DNA of 64,000 bases from positions 124,001-188,000 of the forward strand of contig NZ_JOBH01000001.1 in NCBI RefSeq assembly GCF_000717745.1, written 5' to 3'. Positions 16,735 to 25,444 of this stretch are shown here, in pieces. Positions within the stretch are counted from its first letter, which is position 1; the number at the start of each line of letters is the position of its first letter. Source of the stretch: Streptomyces violens (GTDB lineage Bacteria; Actinomycetota; Actinomycetes; Streptomycetales; Streptomycetaceae). The notes beneath the pieces were generated by a model. The model worked only from the letters and a program-made list of their open reading frames with translations, was not told where the DNA came from and searched no databases. A program made the position numbers and the translations under genes.

Positions 16735-17358
16735 ATGAGTACCGAAAACAGCCGCACCGCCGTCGATTTCTACTTCGACCCGCTCTGCCCCTTCGCCTGG
16801 ATCTCCTCCCGCTGGATCCTGGAAGTGGAGCGCCACCGCGACCTGGACCTGCGCTTCCGGGTCATGAGCCTGGCCGTCCTGAACGAAGGCCGCGAGGACC
16901 TCCCGGAGCAGTACAAAGAGCTGCTCGAACGGGGCTGGGGCCCGGTCCGCGTCTGCATCGCCGCGGCCCAGCAGCGCGGCGAGGAGGTGCTGCGCGACCT
17001 GTACACCGCGCTCGGCACGCGCATCCACAACGAGGGCCGCGGCGAGGAGCTGGACGCCGTGATCGCGGAGGCGCTGGCCGAGGTGGGGCTCCCCGCCGAG
17101 CTGGCCGAGGCGGCCCGCAGCACCGCGTACGACAAGGCGCTGCGCGCGAGCCACCACGAAGGCATGGACCCGGTCGGCTACGAGGTCGGCACGCCCACGA
17201 TCCACATCGACGGCGTGGCCTTCTTCGGCCCCGTACTGTCCGCGATCCCGCGCGGCGAGGAGGCGGTACGGGTCTTCGACGGCGCCCGCCTGCTCGCCGG
17301 TTACGACAAGTTCTTCGAGCTGAAGCGGACACGCACCGGGGACCTGGACTTCAGCTGA
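16735..17358 (+). CDS. Thioredoxin-fold protein of the Rv2466c (mycothiol-dependent nitroreductase) / DsbA family
   Basis: A 207-residue DsbA-fold protein. The N-terminal motif [18 protein letters not shown] and the late [17 protein letters not shown] (cis-Pro loop) match the actinobacterial family that includes mycobacterial Rv2466c, which uses mycothiol. Here the active site reads CPFA with a single Cys18 rather than CxxC, so a dithiol mechanism is not possible. It starts four bases after the marR stop and is likely co-expressed with it. Substrate unknown; 2-hydroxychromene-carboxylate isomerase-like or DsbA annotations would describe the same fold. Confidence 0.75.
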   Translation: MSTENSRTAVDFYFDPLCPFAWISSRWILEVERHRDLDLRFRVMSLAVLNEGREDLPEQYKELLERGWGPVRVCIAAAQQRGEEVLRDLYTALGTRIHNEGRGEELDAVIAEALAEVGLPAELAEAARSTAYDKALRASHHEGMDPVGYEVGTPTIHIDGVAFFGPVLSAIPRGEEAVRVFDGARLLAGYDKFFELKRTRTGDLDFS

Positions 17359-17436
17359 CCCGAAGGGCGTGCGCGGCAGGCGCCCCGTAAGTGCAGCGCC
17401 GCTCGCCGCCCCGGGGCGGGCGGCGTCCTCACTCCC

Positions 17437-17583
17437 TTACCCGCCGGTCCGCTCAAAGGTGACCAGCGGGACGTTCGGCTGCTCCGGGGTGGCGTGCAGC
17501 ACGGCGACGGCGCCGAGGCCCGCGCCGACGGCCAGCGCGGCGGCGGCCAGACAGGTCAGGGCGGCGGCGAGCAGTCGTGGCAT
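17437..17583 (-). CDS. Small secreted or membrane peptide (DUF2613-like)
   Basis: A 48-codon frame begins with an Arg-containing N-terminus, has one hydrophobic Ala/Leu/Val-rich segment (about residues 4-30) and ends in a short polar tail (PNVPLVTFERTGG). AAGGGG lies about ten bases upstream of the ATG at 17583. The layout resembles the small actinobacterial DUF2613 family, possibly a signal-anchored peptide. It is convergent with the Rv2466c-like gene. Moderate confidence: length, start and codon pattern fit, but it is very short. Confidence 0.5.
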   Translation of the reverse strand: MPRLLAAALTCLAAAALAVGAGLGAVAVLHATPEQPNVPLVTFERTGG

Positions 17584-17853
17584 GGCGCGGCGGCCCCTTC
17601 GTCGTCGTACCTCACCGCCGTGTGCGGCGCCCAGAGTCTCGGCGGGCGCTGACGGGGTGTCAAGGCGCGCCTACTGCGCCCGGCCCAGGGCCGGGTACGA
17701 CCGCCGGTACGGTTTCGGCCCGCTTCCGTGCCCGTTCGGCCCACCTCCGGGCACCGGCGCCCGGCCCGGCAGGCGCGCCGCTACGGTGTGCCGCTCGGAG
17801 CCCGGCACGGGCTCTCAGGGAGTGCCCCGCGCCTGCCTCACAGGAGTGCCCGT

Positions 17854-18888
17854 ATGCGGAAGACTGCCTCACCCCTGTCGCTGGCCCTGCTCGGCAGCGG
17901 CGTGTTCCTGCTGGTCCTGGCGGCGATGCTGACCTGGTACGTCGAGCCGCGGACGAAGCGGACCCCCGTGGACGTCGACGTCACCACGGTGCTCACCGGG
18001 ACCGGGCGCTACTTCGAGACCGAGGACCTGGAGACCAGAAAGGGCCGTCTCACGATCACCCGGCACGTGCTCGGTGACGTGGCGGACAGCGAGCGCACCG
18101 GACGGGCCGTCTGGGACGTGTCCACGACCATCGATACGCCGCGGACGCTGCGCCTGAAGGACCCGCGCAAGGCGCTCCTGTGGACCACCGGACGCTGGGT
18201 CACCGACCGGCGAACGAACGAACCGGTGCACTGCTGTGCCGAGTCCCCCACGCGCTACGAGGGCGAGGCGTACCTGAAGTTCCCCTTCGATGTGCAGCGG
18301 CGCACCTACCGGTGGTGGGACGACACGCTCCAGGAGGCGGTGCCGCTGCGGTACTCCGGGACGCGGCGGGTGGCGGGGTACCGGGGCTACGTCTTCACCG
18401 GTTCGGTGCCGGCGGCCAGGACCGGCACGCGTCAGGTGCCGGGCAAGTTCGTGGGCCGGCCGCGGCAGCCGCAGATCCAGGCCGAGGAGTGGTACGCCAA
18501 CGCCGGGATCCGGCTGGTCGTCGACCCGCTGACCGGCCGGATCATCGACGCGGTGACCTCGCCGCGCAGGACGCTGCGGCCGCCCGGCGGGCAGCGGGAC
18601 GTGGTCACGCTGCTGGACGCCCACCGGCTGCGCTTCACGCCCGCCACCCGCCGGGCCCAGGCGGCCCTGGCGGACGCGGACGCCACGAAGCGGGAGCTGG
18701 CCGCTGAGACGGTTCCGCAGTGGGCGGCCCGGGCGGGCGGCGTCCTGGCCCTGGCGGGCGCGGTGCTGGTCGCCATCGGGCGGCGGCCGCGGCCGGAAGC
18801 TGCCCGTCGTGCGGACGAACCGGAGGGCGCGGGGCCGGAGTTCGTCGCTCCGGTGTCCGGCCAGGAGGAAGGACGCGGCGCGCACTGA
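17854..18888 (+). CDS. DUF3068 (PorA-like) membrane protein
   Basis: A 344-residue protein anchored by an N-terminal transmembrane helix (LSLALLGSGVFLLVLAAMLTWYV) and a second one near the C-terminus (AGGVLALAGAVLVAIG), with a ~280-residue external domain between. It matches the actinobacterial DUF3068 family: GEAYLKFPFDVQRRTYRWWDD and EWYANAGIRLVVDPLTGRIID are typical. The ATG at 17854 follows CAGGAGTGCCC. It stands first in a same-strand run with glycosyltransferase and AftD-like genes, so a role in envelope glycan or lipid assembly is likely. Function unknown. Confidence 0.83.
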   Translation: MRKTASPLSLALLGSGVFLLVLAAMLTWYVEPRTKRTPVDVDVTTVLTGTGRYFETEDLETRKGRLTITRHVLGDVADSERTGRAVWDVSTTIDTPRTLRLKDPRKALLWTTGRWVTDRRTNEPVHCCAESPTRYEGEAYLKFPFDVQRRTYRWWDDTLQEAVPLRYSGTRRVAGYRGYVFTGSVPAARTGTRQVPGKFVGRPRQPQIQAEEWYANAGIRLVVDPLTGRIIDAVTSPRRTLRPPGGQRDVVTLLDAHRLRFTPATRRAQAALADADATKRELAAETVPQWAARAGGVLALAGAVLVAIGRRPRPEAARRADEPEGAGPEFVAPVSGQEEGRGAH

Positions 18889-18994
18889 CCACCCTCGGGC
18901 CACCGGCGCTTTCCGGTCGGCTCATTCCGCACGGCTCAGTACGCAGCACGTCCCCCACCCTGGGTACCGCACCCTGAGACGAGTGGGAGCGCAG

Positions 18995-20179
18995 ATGCCC
19001 CAGCACGTGCCACCGCTGCCCCACGCCCCTGCCCTGGAGCCTGTAAGCCCCTGGCGCGAGCCACTGCGCCCGCACGCCCGCAGACCGCCCCGTACGGCGC
19101 CACAGCCCGTTCCGCGCCGCATCGTCTTCCTCGCCCGCCGGGACCTCGGCAACCCCGCTGCGGGCGGCTCCGAACTGCTCGTCGACCGCCTCGCCGGCGG
19201 GCTCACCGCCCTGGGCCACGAGGTCACCCTGCTGTGCGGCGGACCGGTCGCACACCGCGGCTACCGGGTGGTCTCGGCGGGCGGCGACGTGAGCCACTTC
19301 CTGCGTGCCCGCGGCCGGTTCGCCCGCCGGGTCGGCGGCTGCGACCTGCTGGTGGAGGTCTGCAACGGTATGCCGTACCTGGCGCCCCTCTGGCACAGCG
19401 GCCCGACCCTGTGCCTGGTCAACCACGTCCACACCGACCTGTGGGGGCTGCGCTGCCCGGCCCCCGCCGCCTTCCTGGGCCGCCGTCTGGAGCGGTGGGC
19501 GCTGGCCGGCACCCACCGCGGCAACCTGATGGTCGCGGTCTCCGGGTCGACCGCCGAGGCGCTGCACGGCCTCGGTGTGCCGCGGGACCGTGTCCGGCTG
19601 GTCCACAACGGCGTCGAGCAGCCGGGTCCGCTGCTCCCGAAGTCCCCCGAACCGCTGTTCCTGGCCATGGGCAGACTCGTCGAGTACAAGCGAATCGGCC
19701 TGCTCCTGCGGCTGTGGGAGCGGGTACGGCCGGTCACCGGGGGCCGCCTGGTCATCGTCGGGGACGGGCCCGAGCGGCGCCGCCTGGAGGCCCTGGCGGG
19801 CCCCGGCGTCCGCTTCACGGGCCGCGTCACCGAGCGGGAGAAACACGAGCTGCTCTGCCGTTCCTGGCTGTTGCTGCACCCCTCGCTGGTCGAGGGGTGG
19901 GGCCTGGTGGTCATGGAGGCCGCGGCCCGGCGCACCCCGGCCGTCGGCTTCGACATACCGGGCCTGCGCGACTCCGTACTGGACGGGGTGTCGGGGCTGC
20001 TCGCACGGGGGGAGAGCGCGTTCGCCGCCCACTGGTGCGCGCTCGCCTTCAGCCCGGAGCGCCGCCACGCGCTGGGCCGTGCGGCCGAGTTGCGCGCCGC
20101 ACGCTTCCGGTGGAGCGCCACGGTCCGCAGCTTCCGCGCGGTGGCCGCGGAGGCCGCGTACACGGCACGGGGACGGTGA
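18995..20179 (+). CDS. Glycosyltransferase family 4 protein
   Basis: A 394-residue GT-B glycosyltransferase that transfers a sugar from an activated donor. Signatures are AAGGSELLVDRLAGGLTALGH in the N-terminal domain, then VHNGVEQPG, AMGRLVEYKRIGLLLRLW, IVGDGPERRRLE and the donor-binding EGWGLVVMEAA segment (about residues 298-306). It has no membrane helix and would act at the inner face of the membrane. The start at 18995 follows GTGGGAGCGCAG; the long frame upstream overlaps the previous gene. Cotranscription with the following methyltransferase and AftD-like gene is likely. Confidence 0.9.
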   Translation: MPQHVPPLPHAPALEPVSPWREPLRPHARRPPRTAPQPVPRRIVFLARRDLGNPAAGGSELLVDRLAGGLTALGHEVTLLCGGPVAHRGYRVVSAGGDVSHFLRARGRFARRVGGCDLLVEVCNGMPYLAPLWHSGPTLCLVNHVHTDLWGLRCPAPAAFLGRRLERWALAGTHRGNLMVAVSGSTAEALHGLGVPRDRVRLVHNGVEQPGPLLPKSPEPLFLAMGRLVEYKRIGLLLRLWERVRPVTGGRLVIVGDGPERRRLEALAGPGVRFTGRVTEREKHELLCRSWLLLHPSLVEGWGLVVMEAAARRTPAVGFDIPGLRDSVLDGVSGLLARGESAFAAHWCALAFSPERRHALGRAAELRAARFRWSATVRSFRAVAAEAAYTARGR

Positions 20180-20186
20180 AGCGGCG

Positions 20187-20912
20187 GTGCGCGATCCTTC
20201 CCTGCGCAGGTCCCTCGCCCTCCTCCGCGCCTTCCGGCACGAGCAGACCGACCCCGAGGGCTGTTACGGGCTGCTCGCCCGGGACGCGGCCGACCAGCTC
20301 GAACGGTACGCGCCGCTGGCCGGGGCCGTGGTGGCCGATGTCGGTGGCGGTGCGGGGCACTTCACCCAGGAGTTCCGCCGTCGCGGCGCGCTCGCGGTGC
20401 TCCTCGAACCGGACCCGGCCGAACTGTATGCGCGCGGCGCGCCGCCAGAAGGCGCGGTGCGCGCCGACGGCTACCTGCTGCCGCTCGCGGACGGCGCCGC
20501 GGACATCTGCTTCTCCTCCAACGTCCTCGAACACGTCGCCGACCCGCGTACCTTCCTCAGCGAGATGGTGCGGGTCACCCGCCCCGATGGGCTGATCTAC
20601 GTCGCCTTCACCAACTGGCTGTCCCCCTGGGGCGGCCACGAGACGGCGCCCTGGCACTACCTGGGCGCGCGCCGGGCCCGCGACCGCTACCGGCGGCGCA
20701 CCGGGCGCAGCCCCAAGCACGTCCTCGGTGAGAACCTCTTCGCTCTCCATGTCGGGCCCACGCTGCGCCAGGTACGGGCCCGCCGGGACATCGAGGTGCT
20801 CGCCGCACGGTCCCGCTATGCGCCGTTCCTGGCCGGCGCCGTCGCCCGCCTGCCCGGCGTGCGCGAGGTCGCCACCTGGAACCTCCTTCTCATACTCCGG
20901 CGGTTGCCATGA
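20187..20912 (+). CDS. Class I SAM-dependent methyltransferase
   Basis: A 241-residue methyltransferase. Motif I is VVADVGGGAGHF (about residue 48), followed by acidic motif II (LLEPDP) and a C-terminal half typical of methyltransferases found beside glycosyltransferases (SNVLEHVADPRTFLSEM, RPDGLIYVAFTNW). The best start in frame is the GTG at 20187, seven bases after the GT4 stop with GGGGACGG upstream. Its stop overlaps the next start as ATGA. Probably methylates a sugar or lipid intermediate of the cluster; substrate inferred only from context. Confidence 0.83.
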   Translation: MRDPSLRRSLALLRAFRHEQTDPEGCYGLLARDAADQLERYAPLAGAVVADVGGGAGHFTQEFRRRGALAVLLEPDPAELYARGAPPEGAVRADGYLLPLADGAADICFSSNVLEHVADPRTFLSEMVRVTRPDGLIYVAFTNWLSPWGGHETAPWHYLGARRARDRYRRRTGRSPKHVLGENLFALHVGPTLRQVRARRDIEVLAARSRYAPFLAGAVARLPGVREVATWNLLLILRRLP

Positions 20913-23900
20913 CCCAGACGCTCGCCACCTCGCGCTCTCCGGGCTCTCCCGACCCGGGAAGCACCCCGACGCCCGCGCCCGAGGGGCCGCCACCGGAGCG
21001 GCCACGGCGGCGGAGCTGGCTGCCGACCTTCTGGGCGGCCGCCTTCGTCGCCTTCCTGGCGCCGTCGCCGGGCCGGATGACCTTCGAGACCAAGCTCGGC
21101 GTGGCGCTGGCCCCGTGGCGGTTCCTCGTCGACCTCGGGGACCTGTGGCACGACCGGGCCGGGTTCGGCGGCCTCGCCGACCAGTACATCGGCTACGCCT
21201 TCCCGATGCTCCCGTACTACGCGCTGGCCGACCTGGCACACCTGCCGGTCTGGATCGCCGAACGGCTGTGGCTGTCCCTGGTGGTGACCACCGCCTTCTG
21301 GGGTGCACTGCGGCTGGCCGAGCGTCTGAAGGTGGGCAGCCCGCCGTCCCGGTTGCTGGGCGCCGCCACGTATGCGCTGTGGCCCGCCTTCACCATCGTC
21401 ATCGGCTCCACGTCCGCGGCCGCGCTGCCGGGCGCGGTCCTCCCGTGGGTCCTGCTGCCGCTGGCGGACCCGAGCCGCACCGCGCGCCTGGCGGCGGCCC
21501 GTTCGGCGCTGCTGATCCCCTTCATGGGCGGCGTCAACGCGGCCTGCACGCTCGCCGCGCTGCTGCCCGCGCTGCTGTACGTGCTCACCCGTACCGGCTC
21601 CCGGAGGTGGCGGCTCCTGGCGTGGTGGCTGCCGGGCGTGGTGCTTGCCACTGCATGGTGGTCGATACCGCTGCTCCTTCTGGGCCTGCACGGCGAGAAC
21701 TTCATGCCGTACATCGAGCAGGCCGACACCACCACCGCCACCATGTCGGCCACCGAACTGCTGCGCGGCGCCGGCAACTGGGTCGCGTACCTGAACTTCG
21801 GCGAGCCCTGGCTGCCGGCCGGCTGGACGCTGGCCGCCGGGGCCTTCACGGTGCTCGGCACCGCGCTCGTCGCCGCGCTGGGCCTGGCCGGGCTCGCCCG
21901 CCGGGACCTGCCCGAGCGGCGCTGGCTGCTGCTGACCGTGCTGGCCGTCGTGGCGGTCACGCTGGCCGGGTACGGGGGCGCGCTGGGCGGCCCGCTGCAC
22001 GAGCAGGTGCGCGCCTGGCTGGACGGGCCGCTGCAGCCGTTCCGCAACGTCTACAAGTTCGCGCCCGGCCTCGCCCTCGCGCTGGCGTACGGGCTGGCGC
22101 ACCTCACGGGCGCGGCATACGGGCCGCGCGAGCGCCGTCCGGTACGCGGCGGCCGCTGGTACGTGCCCCTGATCGTCGCGTTCCTGCTGCTCCCGGCCCT
22201 CGCCCTGCCCTACCTGAACGGCACGGTCCTGCAGTCCGGCGCCTTCACGCGACTGCCCGCCCACTGGCAGCGCACCGCCGACTGGCTGAAGGAGCACAGC
22301 CCCGACGACCGCGCGCTGGTCGTCCCGGCCACCGCGCACGGCCTGTACACCTGGGGCTCCCCCATCGACCAGCCGCTGGACGTGCTCGCCGAATCCCGGT
22401 GGGCGCAGCGCGACTTCGTCCCCTTCGGGACGAAGGGATCGCGGCGCACGATGGACGCCGTCGAGCAGGCCCTGATGACCGGCACCGAAGTGCCGGGCCT
22501 GCGCAACTTCCTCAGCAGGGCGGGGCTGTACCACGTGGTGGTGCGCAACGACCTGGACCCCGACCAGATCGGGTACGTCCCCCCGCAGACCGTCCGGCGC
22601 ACCCTCGTGGCCTCCGGCTACCGCAAGGTGGCCTCCTTCGGGCCGCTGACCACCAGTGGCCGGATCGCGGCCGGCACCCCGGTCCAGGTGCAGGGGCTGT
22701 ACCCGAGGCAGCGCGCGGTGGAGATCTACGAGCCGGTGGGCACCCCGCGCCCCGGGCCCGTCACCGTAAAGGCCGCGGCCGACACCGCACAGCTCAGCGG
22801 CGGCCCCGAAGCGCTGCTGCAGTTCGCCGCCGATCCCCGGCTGCGCGACCGGCCGGCCGTACTGACCGGCGACGCGCACCCCGGTGTCGACACCCCGGCA
22901 CTCCAGCTCACCGGTGACGGCCTGCGCCGCACCGATACCCGCTTCGGCCTGGTCAACACCAACACGTCCTACACGTACACCGCCGGCGAGCGGAACGGCC
23001 CGGACAGCGTGCAGGACCCCGGCCGCCCGCCGCGCCAGATCCTGCCCACCCGCGGCATCGAGCACCAGACCACCGCCGTGCTGCGCGGCGCCCGAACGGT
23101 CACCGCGTCCTCCAGCGGCAGCTGGCTCTTCCACCTCCCCCAATACGACCCGGTGCACGCCTTCGACGGCGACCCGGACACCGCCTGGGCGGAGGGCAGC
23201 GCGGGCAACCCGGTGGGTCAGTGGCTGCGGATCGCCTTCAGCCGCCCCGTGGACGTCCCCGCGACGCTCTCCCTCACCCCGCTGCCCGGGGACGGACTGC
23301 GCGCCGCTCCCACGGCCGTACGCGTCACCACGGACCGCGGCAGCGCTGTCAGCCAGCTGCGCACCGACGGACGGCGACAGTCGGTCAAGGCACCGCCGGG
23401 GCGGGCGAAGTGGCTGAAGGTCACCCTCGTGGGGGCGGAACAGCCGCGCCCCGGGGTCTCCGGCGCGGGCATCTCGGAGCTGGACATCCCCGGCGTCCGG
23501 GTCACCCGGTTCCTCCGGCTCCCCGCGGACTCCACGTACCCCGACGCGCCCGCCACCACGTACGCGCTGCACCGGGGCAGCGACCCCGGCGGGCTCGCCC
23601 CGGGCGCGGCGGAGACCGGGCTGCACCGCCAGTTCCGTACCGGTGCCGACGGCTCGTACCGGGTCTCCGCCGAGGCGCTGGCGGTCCCCGGCCGCGCCCT
23701 GGACGCGCTGCTCACGAAGACCGCGCCCGAACAGCGCCGCCGGATCACCGTCACCGCCGACTCCACCAGCACCACAGGGCAGTCGCTCAGCCCGCGCAAC
23801 CTCGTGGACGGTGATCTGACCACCGCCTGGATCGCCGGGGACAAACCCACGGTCCATCTGCGCTGGCCGGGCAAGAAGAAGATCGACACCATCGTGCTGG

Positions 23901-25444
23901 GCGCCGCCGGCGGCATCTCTGCGCGCCCCGAACAGGTCCGGATCAACTCGCCCCACGGGGCGGCCACCGCCGGGGTCGACGAGAACGGCACGGCCCGCTT
24001 CGACCCGATCACCACCGACCGCCTCGACATCACTGTCTCCCGGGTCGCGCCGCTGACCCTGCACAACCCCGTCGCCGGACAGCCGCTCCAACTGCCCGTG
24101 GGGCTCAGCGAGATCTACGTCCCGGCCCTCAAGAAGTACCGCACCCCGCCGCCCAAAGAGGGCGCGCGCTTCTCGCTGCCCTGTGGCCGGGGCCCGGACC
24201 TCACCATCGACGGCATCGCGTACGCCACCAAGTCCTCCGGTCTGATCCGCGACCTCGTGGAGCGCCGCCCCGTCAAGGTCGAGCTGTGCCGTGCGGAGGG
24301 CGGCCGGGTCGCCCTGCCCGCCGGGCGGCACCGTGTCGAGGCCGGCGACGACGGGCCGCTCGTGCTGACCGACGTGACGCTCCGCCGCGGCACCGCGGCA
24401 CCGACGGCCGTCGCGCCGCGCCGGGTCATCGCGGGCGCGGACTGGTCGGGCGACAGCCGGGACGCCTACGTGGGCCCCGGTCGCGCGGTCTACCTCCAGA
24501 CGTACGAGAACGCCAACGAGGGCTGGCGCGCCACCCTGGACGGCCGCCCGCTCACCCCGCTGCGGGTGGACGGCTGGCAGCAGGCGTTCCTGATTCCGCC
24601 CGGCGGGGGCGGCACGGTCCACCTGTACTACGCGCCCGCCGCGCAGTACCGGATGGGGCTGATCCTCGGGGCCGTCGGCGTGCTCCTGGTGGCGGCGTGT
24701 GCGCTGGTACGGCAGCGCAAGAGGGCGGGCGAGACGCCGGTACCGGTGGCGCCGCCCGCGCCCTCCTGGGTGCTTGGCGTCGTCGTGCTCACCGCCGTAC
24801 TGGCACTGGCCACCGGACCGTACGCAGCGGCCGTACCGGTGCTCGCGGTGCTCGCCCGCGTCCGTCCGGGCGTCCTCGCGCCGCTCGCTTTCCTCTCGAT
24901 GGCGGCGGCCGGCGTCGTGGCGTCCTTCGGGGCGGGCCTCCCGGCCGCGCTCGGCCGCGGCCCGTTCAGCGCCCCGGCCCAGGCCCTCGCTCTGCTCGCC
25001 CTGACGGCGGCGCTGGTGACGGTGCCACCGGGACGGCTGTGGCCGGCGTCGTGGCGACTGCGACGCAAGCGGCCGGCACCGGAGGAGGGACCGGCCGAGG
25101 AAGGCGCGGCCGAGGGGGGAGCCGCTGAGGAGGGCGCACCCGCCCAGGAACCGGCCCCCACGCGGCCGCTCCCGGCCGACGGCGGCGCCCCGCAGGGCTC
25201 CGAGGACGACACGGCGGTCCTGCCACCCGTACCGGCGAAGGAACCGCCTCCGGAGACGAAGACACCGCCTCCCGAAGAGCGGACGGCCCATCCCGAGGAG
25301 GAGACGCCCCCTCCCGAGGAGCGGACACCGCCCCGCCAGGAGGGGACGCCGCGGCCTCCGCTGCCGCGCCGGAAGAAGCGCGACAGCGAGCCGGACGGCA
25401 GCACGCCACGCGAGGAGAAGGACGGGGAGGAACCCAGCCCATGA
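20909..25444 (+). CDS. Alpha-(1->3)-arabinofuranosyltransferase domain protein (AftD/DUF3367-like)
   Basis: A giant 1511-residue GT-C membrane enzyme. Residues ~40-480 hold about ten transmembrane helices and the AftD-type DUF3367 features (GRMTFETKLGVALAPWRFL, PMLPYYALADL, PFRNVYKFAPGLALAL). The extracellular part contains two F5/8-type carbohydrate-binding modules (HAFDGDPDTAWAEG near residue 750 and LVDGDLTTAWIAGD near 965). Further helices lie near 1250-1370, then a ~130-residue Pro/Glu-rich cytoplasmic tail with repeated PPPEERT. In mycobacteria AftD branches arabinan; in this organism the acceptor is unknown. Start and stop overlap both neighbours as ATGA, so the operon is tightly coupled. 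Confidence 0.85.
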   Translation: MTQTLATSRSPGSPDPGSTPTPAPEGPPPERPRRRSWLPTFWAAAFVAFLAPSPGRMTFETKLGVALAPWRFLVDLGDLWHDRAGFGGLADQYIGYAFPMLPYYALADLAHLPVWIAERLWLSLVVTTAFWGALRLAERLKVGSPPSRLLGAATYALWPAFTIVIGSTSAAALPGAVLPWVLLPLADPSRTARLAAARSALLIPFMGGVNAACTLAALLPALLYVLTRTGSRRWRLLAWWLPGVVLATAWWSIPLLLLGLHGENFMPYIEQADTTTATMSATELLRGAGNWVAYLNFGEPWLPAGWTLAAGAFTVLGTALVAALGLAGLARRDLPERRWLLLTVLAVVAVTLAGYGGALGGPLHEQVRAWLDGPLQPFRNVYKFAPGLALALAYGLAHLTGAAYGPRERRPVRGGRWYVPLIVAFLLLPALALPYLNGTVLQSGAFTRLPAHWQRTADWLKEHSPDDRALVVPATAHGLYTWGSPIDQPLDVLAESRWAQRDFVPFGTKGSRRTMDAVEQALMTGTEVPGLRNFLSRAGLYHVVVRNDLDPDQIGYVPPQTVRRTLVASGYRKVASFGPLTTSGRIAAGTPVQVQGLYPRQRAVEIYEPVGTPRPGPVTVKAAADTAQLSGGPEALLQFAADPRLRDRPAVLTGDAHPGVDTPALQLTGDGLRRTDTRFGLVNTNTSYTYTAGERNGPDSVQDPGRPPRQILPTRGIEHQTTAVLRGARTVTASSSGSWLFHLPQYDPVHAFDGDPDTAWAEGSAGNPVGQWLRIAFSRPVDVPATLSLTPLPGDGLRAAPTAVRVTTDRGSAVSQLRTDGRRQSVKAPPGRAKWLKVTLVGAEQPRPGVSGAGISELDIPGVRVTRFLRLPADSTYPDAPATTYALHRGSDPGGLAPGAAETGLHRQFRTGADGSYRVSAEALAVPGRALDALLTKTAPEQRRRITVTADSTSTTGQSLSPRNLVDGDLTTAWIAGDKPTVHLRWPGKKKIDTIVLGAAGGISARPEQVRINSPHGAATAGVDENGTARFDPITTDRLDITVSRVAPLTLHNPVAGQPLQLPVGLSEIYVPALKKYRTPPPKEGARFSLPCGRGPDLTIDGIAYATKSSGLIRDLVERRPVKVELCRAEGGRVALPAGRHRVEAGDDGPLVLTDVTLRRGTAAPTAVAPRRVIAGADWSGDSRDAYVGPGRAVYLQTYENANEGWRATLDGRPLTPLRVDGWQQAFLIPPGGGGTVHLYYAPAAQYRMGLILGAVGVLLVAACALVRQRKRAGETPVPVAPPAPSWVLGVVVLTAVLALATGPYAAAVPVLAVLARVRPGVLAPLAFLSMAAAGVVASFGAGLPAALGRGPFSAPAQALALLALTAALVTVPPGRLWPASWRLRRKRPAPEEGPAEEGAAEGGAAEEGAPAQEPAPTRPLPADGGAPQGSEDDTAVLPPVPAKEPPPETKTPPPEERTAHPEEETPPPEERTPPRQEGTPRPPLPRRKKRDSEPDGSTPREEKDGEEPSP

